Source: Planctomycetota bacterium (GTDB lineage: Bacteria > Planctomycetota > SKW154). Taken from it: a stretch of 6,842 nucleotides of DNA. Within the stretch, counting starts at the first letter, position 1; each line of letters starts with the position of its first letter. The notes under the pieces were generated by a model, which saw nothing but the letters and a program-made list of their open reading frames with translations, made no database searches and was not told the origin of the DNA. This document shows, in pieces, positions 5,845 through 6,842 of this stretch. A program made the translations under genes and the position numbers. The stretch lies in the NCBI GenBank assembly GCA_026418755.1, contig JAOAAR010000004.1, forward strand, positions 13,453-20,294, in the 5' to 3' direction.

Positions 5845-5882
5845 AATCTCTCTTTCGGGCGTATATAATCATCAGAGGGATT
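5845..5882. repeat. Inverted repeat around a TATAAT ahead of the kinase gene
   Basis: AATCTCTCT (5845-5853) and AGAGGGATT (5874-5882) can pair over nine positions, one of them G-U, with a 20-base loop. The loop holds a perfect TATAAT (5864-5869), but no good -35 is found 17 bp upstream. It may be an operator flanking a weak promoter of the kinase gene or an RNA hairpin just before its ribosome binding site. It lacks a T-run and is not a typical intrinsic terminator. Confidence 0.4.
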
Positions 5883-5898
5883 GATGGGTGGTTAAAGA

Positions 5899-6842
5899 GT
5901 GTCTGTGATTTTTAAGTGTTCGACTTGCGGCTATGTGATTGAGGTAGAAGGGAGACCGGGAAAGGAGATTCTCTGTCCGAAGTGTCGCAGTGTTGTTATA
6001 AAGACGAGTGTTGACAGCAAAGCAGAGACTCTGGATGGAGTCAGGGAGGAGAGTTCTCCGCCTCCTATTAAGAGGTTGGGTGAATATGAGATTGTTGAAG
6101 AGTTAAGCCGTGGTGCGATGGGGATAATTTATCGTGCGCGCCAGAAGGGACTGAACAGAATGGTGGCGTTGAAAGTGTTGTTAGGGGGAGAGCATGCAAG
6201 CGAGGAGCAAATCTTGCGGTTTATGAGGGAGGCGCGGGCGGTCGCTCAACTGTCGCATCCATCAATTGTTCCTGTCTATGATGTGGGGTATGCAGAAGGA
6301 TGTCACTTTTTCACGATGGAACTGATAAAAGGAAGGTCTTTGGACAAACTGCTGGCGGAGAGAAAGCGGTTAGAGGTTGAAGAGGCGCTGAGGATAATCG
6401 AGCAAGTGGCTGCGGGCGTTGCGCATGCGCATAAGAACGGGATAATCCACCGTGACATAAAGCCGGCGAACATTCTTCTGACGGATGAGGGGAGAGCGTT
6501 TATCACCGATTTTGGGCTGGCGAAGGAGGTTCAGGCGGAAAAAGCGTTTACTCGCAGTGGTGTGACTATTGGCACTCCTCATTATATGAGCCCTGAGCAG
6601 GCTAGGGGGAAGAGCAAGGATGTGGATGGGCGTTCGGATGTGTATTCGCTTGGGGCGGTGTTGTATGAGATGCTGACAGGCAGGACTCCGTTTGATGGGG
6701 AGACAGCGTTCGAGGTGGTTTTGAAGGTGGTGAGTGAGGAGGTTGTGCCGCCGCGCAGATTGAATCCGCGGATTCCGAAGGATGTGCAGACAATCATTCT
6801 GAAAGCGATGCAGAAACTTCCGAAGTGGCGGTATCAGAGTGT
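5899..6842 (+). CDS. Zinc-ribbon Hanks-type Ser/Thr protein kinase (3' truncated)
   Basis: The first 314 codons of a kinase that continues past the window end. Residues 1-35 form a zinc ribbon with CxxC pairs at Cys7/Cys10 and Cys26/Cys29. After a short linker a PknB-like kinase domain starts near residue 62 with these parts: loop LSRGAMGIIYRA (69-80), ATP lysine Lys92 in VALKVL, catalytic HRDIKPAN (184-191, Asp186), metal Asp204 in DFG, GTPHYMSPEQA with Ser231-Pro-Glu233, SDVYSLGAVLYEMLTGRTPF (Asp247) and the late KxPKxRYQS. All key residues are there; only the first glycine of the GxGxxG loop is Ser70. The start is GTG 5899 with GGGTGG (5886-5891) 7 bases upstream; GTG 5905 is an alternative. 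An in-frame TAA at 5893 rules out starts further up. The missing C terminus may carry TPR, membrane or sensor parts. It may belong to the same signalling neighbourhood; its substrates are unknown. Confidence 0.92.
   Translation, partial: MSVIFKCSTCGYVIEVEGRPGKEILCPKCRSVVIKTSVDSKAETLDGVREESSPPPIKRLGEYEIVEELSRGAMGIIYRARQKGLNRMVALKVLLGGEHASEEQILRFMREARAVAQLSHPSIVPVYDVGYAEGCHFFTMELIKGRSLDKLLAERKRLEVEEALRIIEQVAAGVAHAHKNGIIHRDIKPANILLTDEGRAFITDFGLAKEVQAEKAFTRSGVTIGTPHYMSPEQARGKSKDVDGRSDVYSLGAVLYEMLTGRTPFDGETAFEVVLKVVSEEVVPPRRLNPRIPKDVQTIILKAMQKLPKWRYQS

Noticed and set aside
5845..5882. Intrinsic terminator after dapB
   Set aside because: The stem has a 20-base loop, is AT/CT-rich and no run of T follows the second arm, so it is recorded as an inverted repeat only.

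Overview
The window holds nine protein-coding genes and no RNA gene, transposon or CRISPR array that I can see. It looks like a chromosomal region of a free-living bacterium of moderate GC content whose coding strands are rich in purines. The best guess for the lineage is Planctomycetota or a related candidate phylum. This rests on the secreted DUF1570-like protein with a small N-terminal beta domain plus TPR, the zinc-ribbon Hanks-type kinase and the RsbW/STAS partner-switching genes. It is inference from gene style, not from a marker gene.

Layout: a TPR protein (1-603, perhaps cut at its 5' end) converges with a secreted DUF1570-like protein on the minus strand (613-1983). About 280 bp of divergent intergenic DNA (1984-2260) carry promoter-like elements for both directions. 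On the plus strand six genes follow almost without gaps: a GAF-GGDEF diguanylate cyclase, an RsbW-type anti-sigma kinase, two tandemly duplicated STAS anti-sigma-factor antagonists, a DUF523/TudS-family Fe-S protein, and dapB of the lysine/diaminopimelate pathway. A consensus-like promoter (TTGACA, 17 bp, TAGACT) stands ahead of the first. After a 58-bp gap with an inverted repeat around a TATAAT, a zinc-ribbon Ser/Thr protein kinase starts and runs off the window end.

How the genes may work together: the cyclase, kinase and two STAS proteins look like one signalling cassette in which c-di-GMP synthesis and phosphorylation-controlled partner switching are co-expressed. No sigma factor and no PP2C phosphatase are present in the window, so the targets must lie elsewhere. 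The two metabolic genes appear to be passengers of the same transcript. Several start codons were moved inward from the longest possible reading frame because a clear Shine-Dalgarno sequence decides them. The most notable observations are the degenerate RETTH in place of HExxH in the DUF1570-like protein, the recent 368-bp-period duplication of the STAS gene, and the repeated or palindromic elements in the two intergenic regions.
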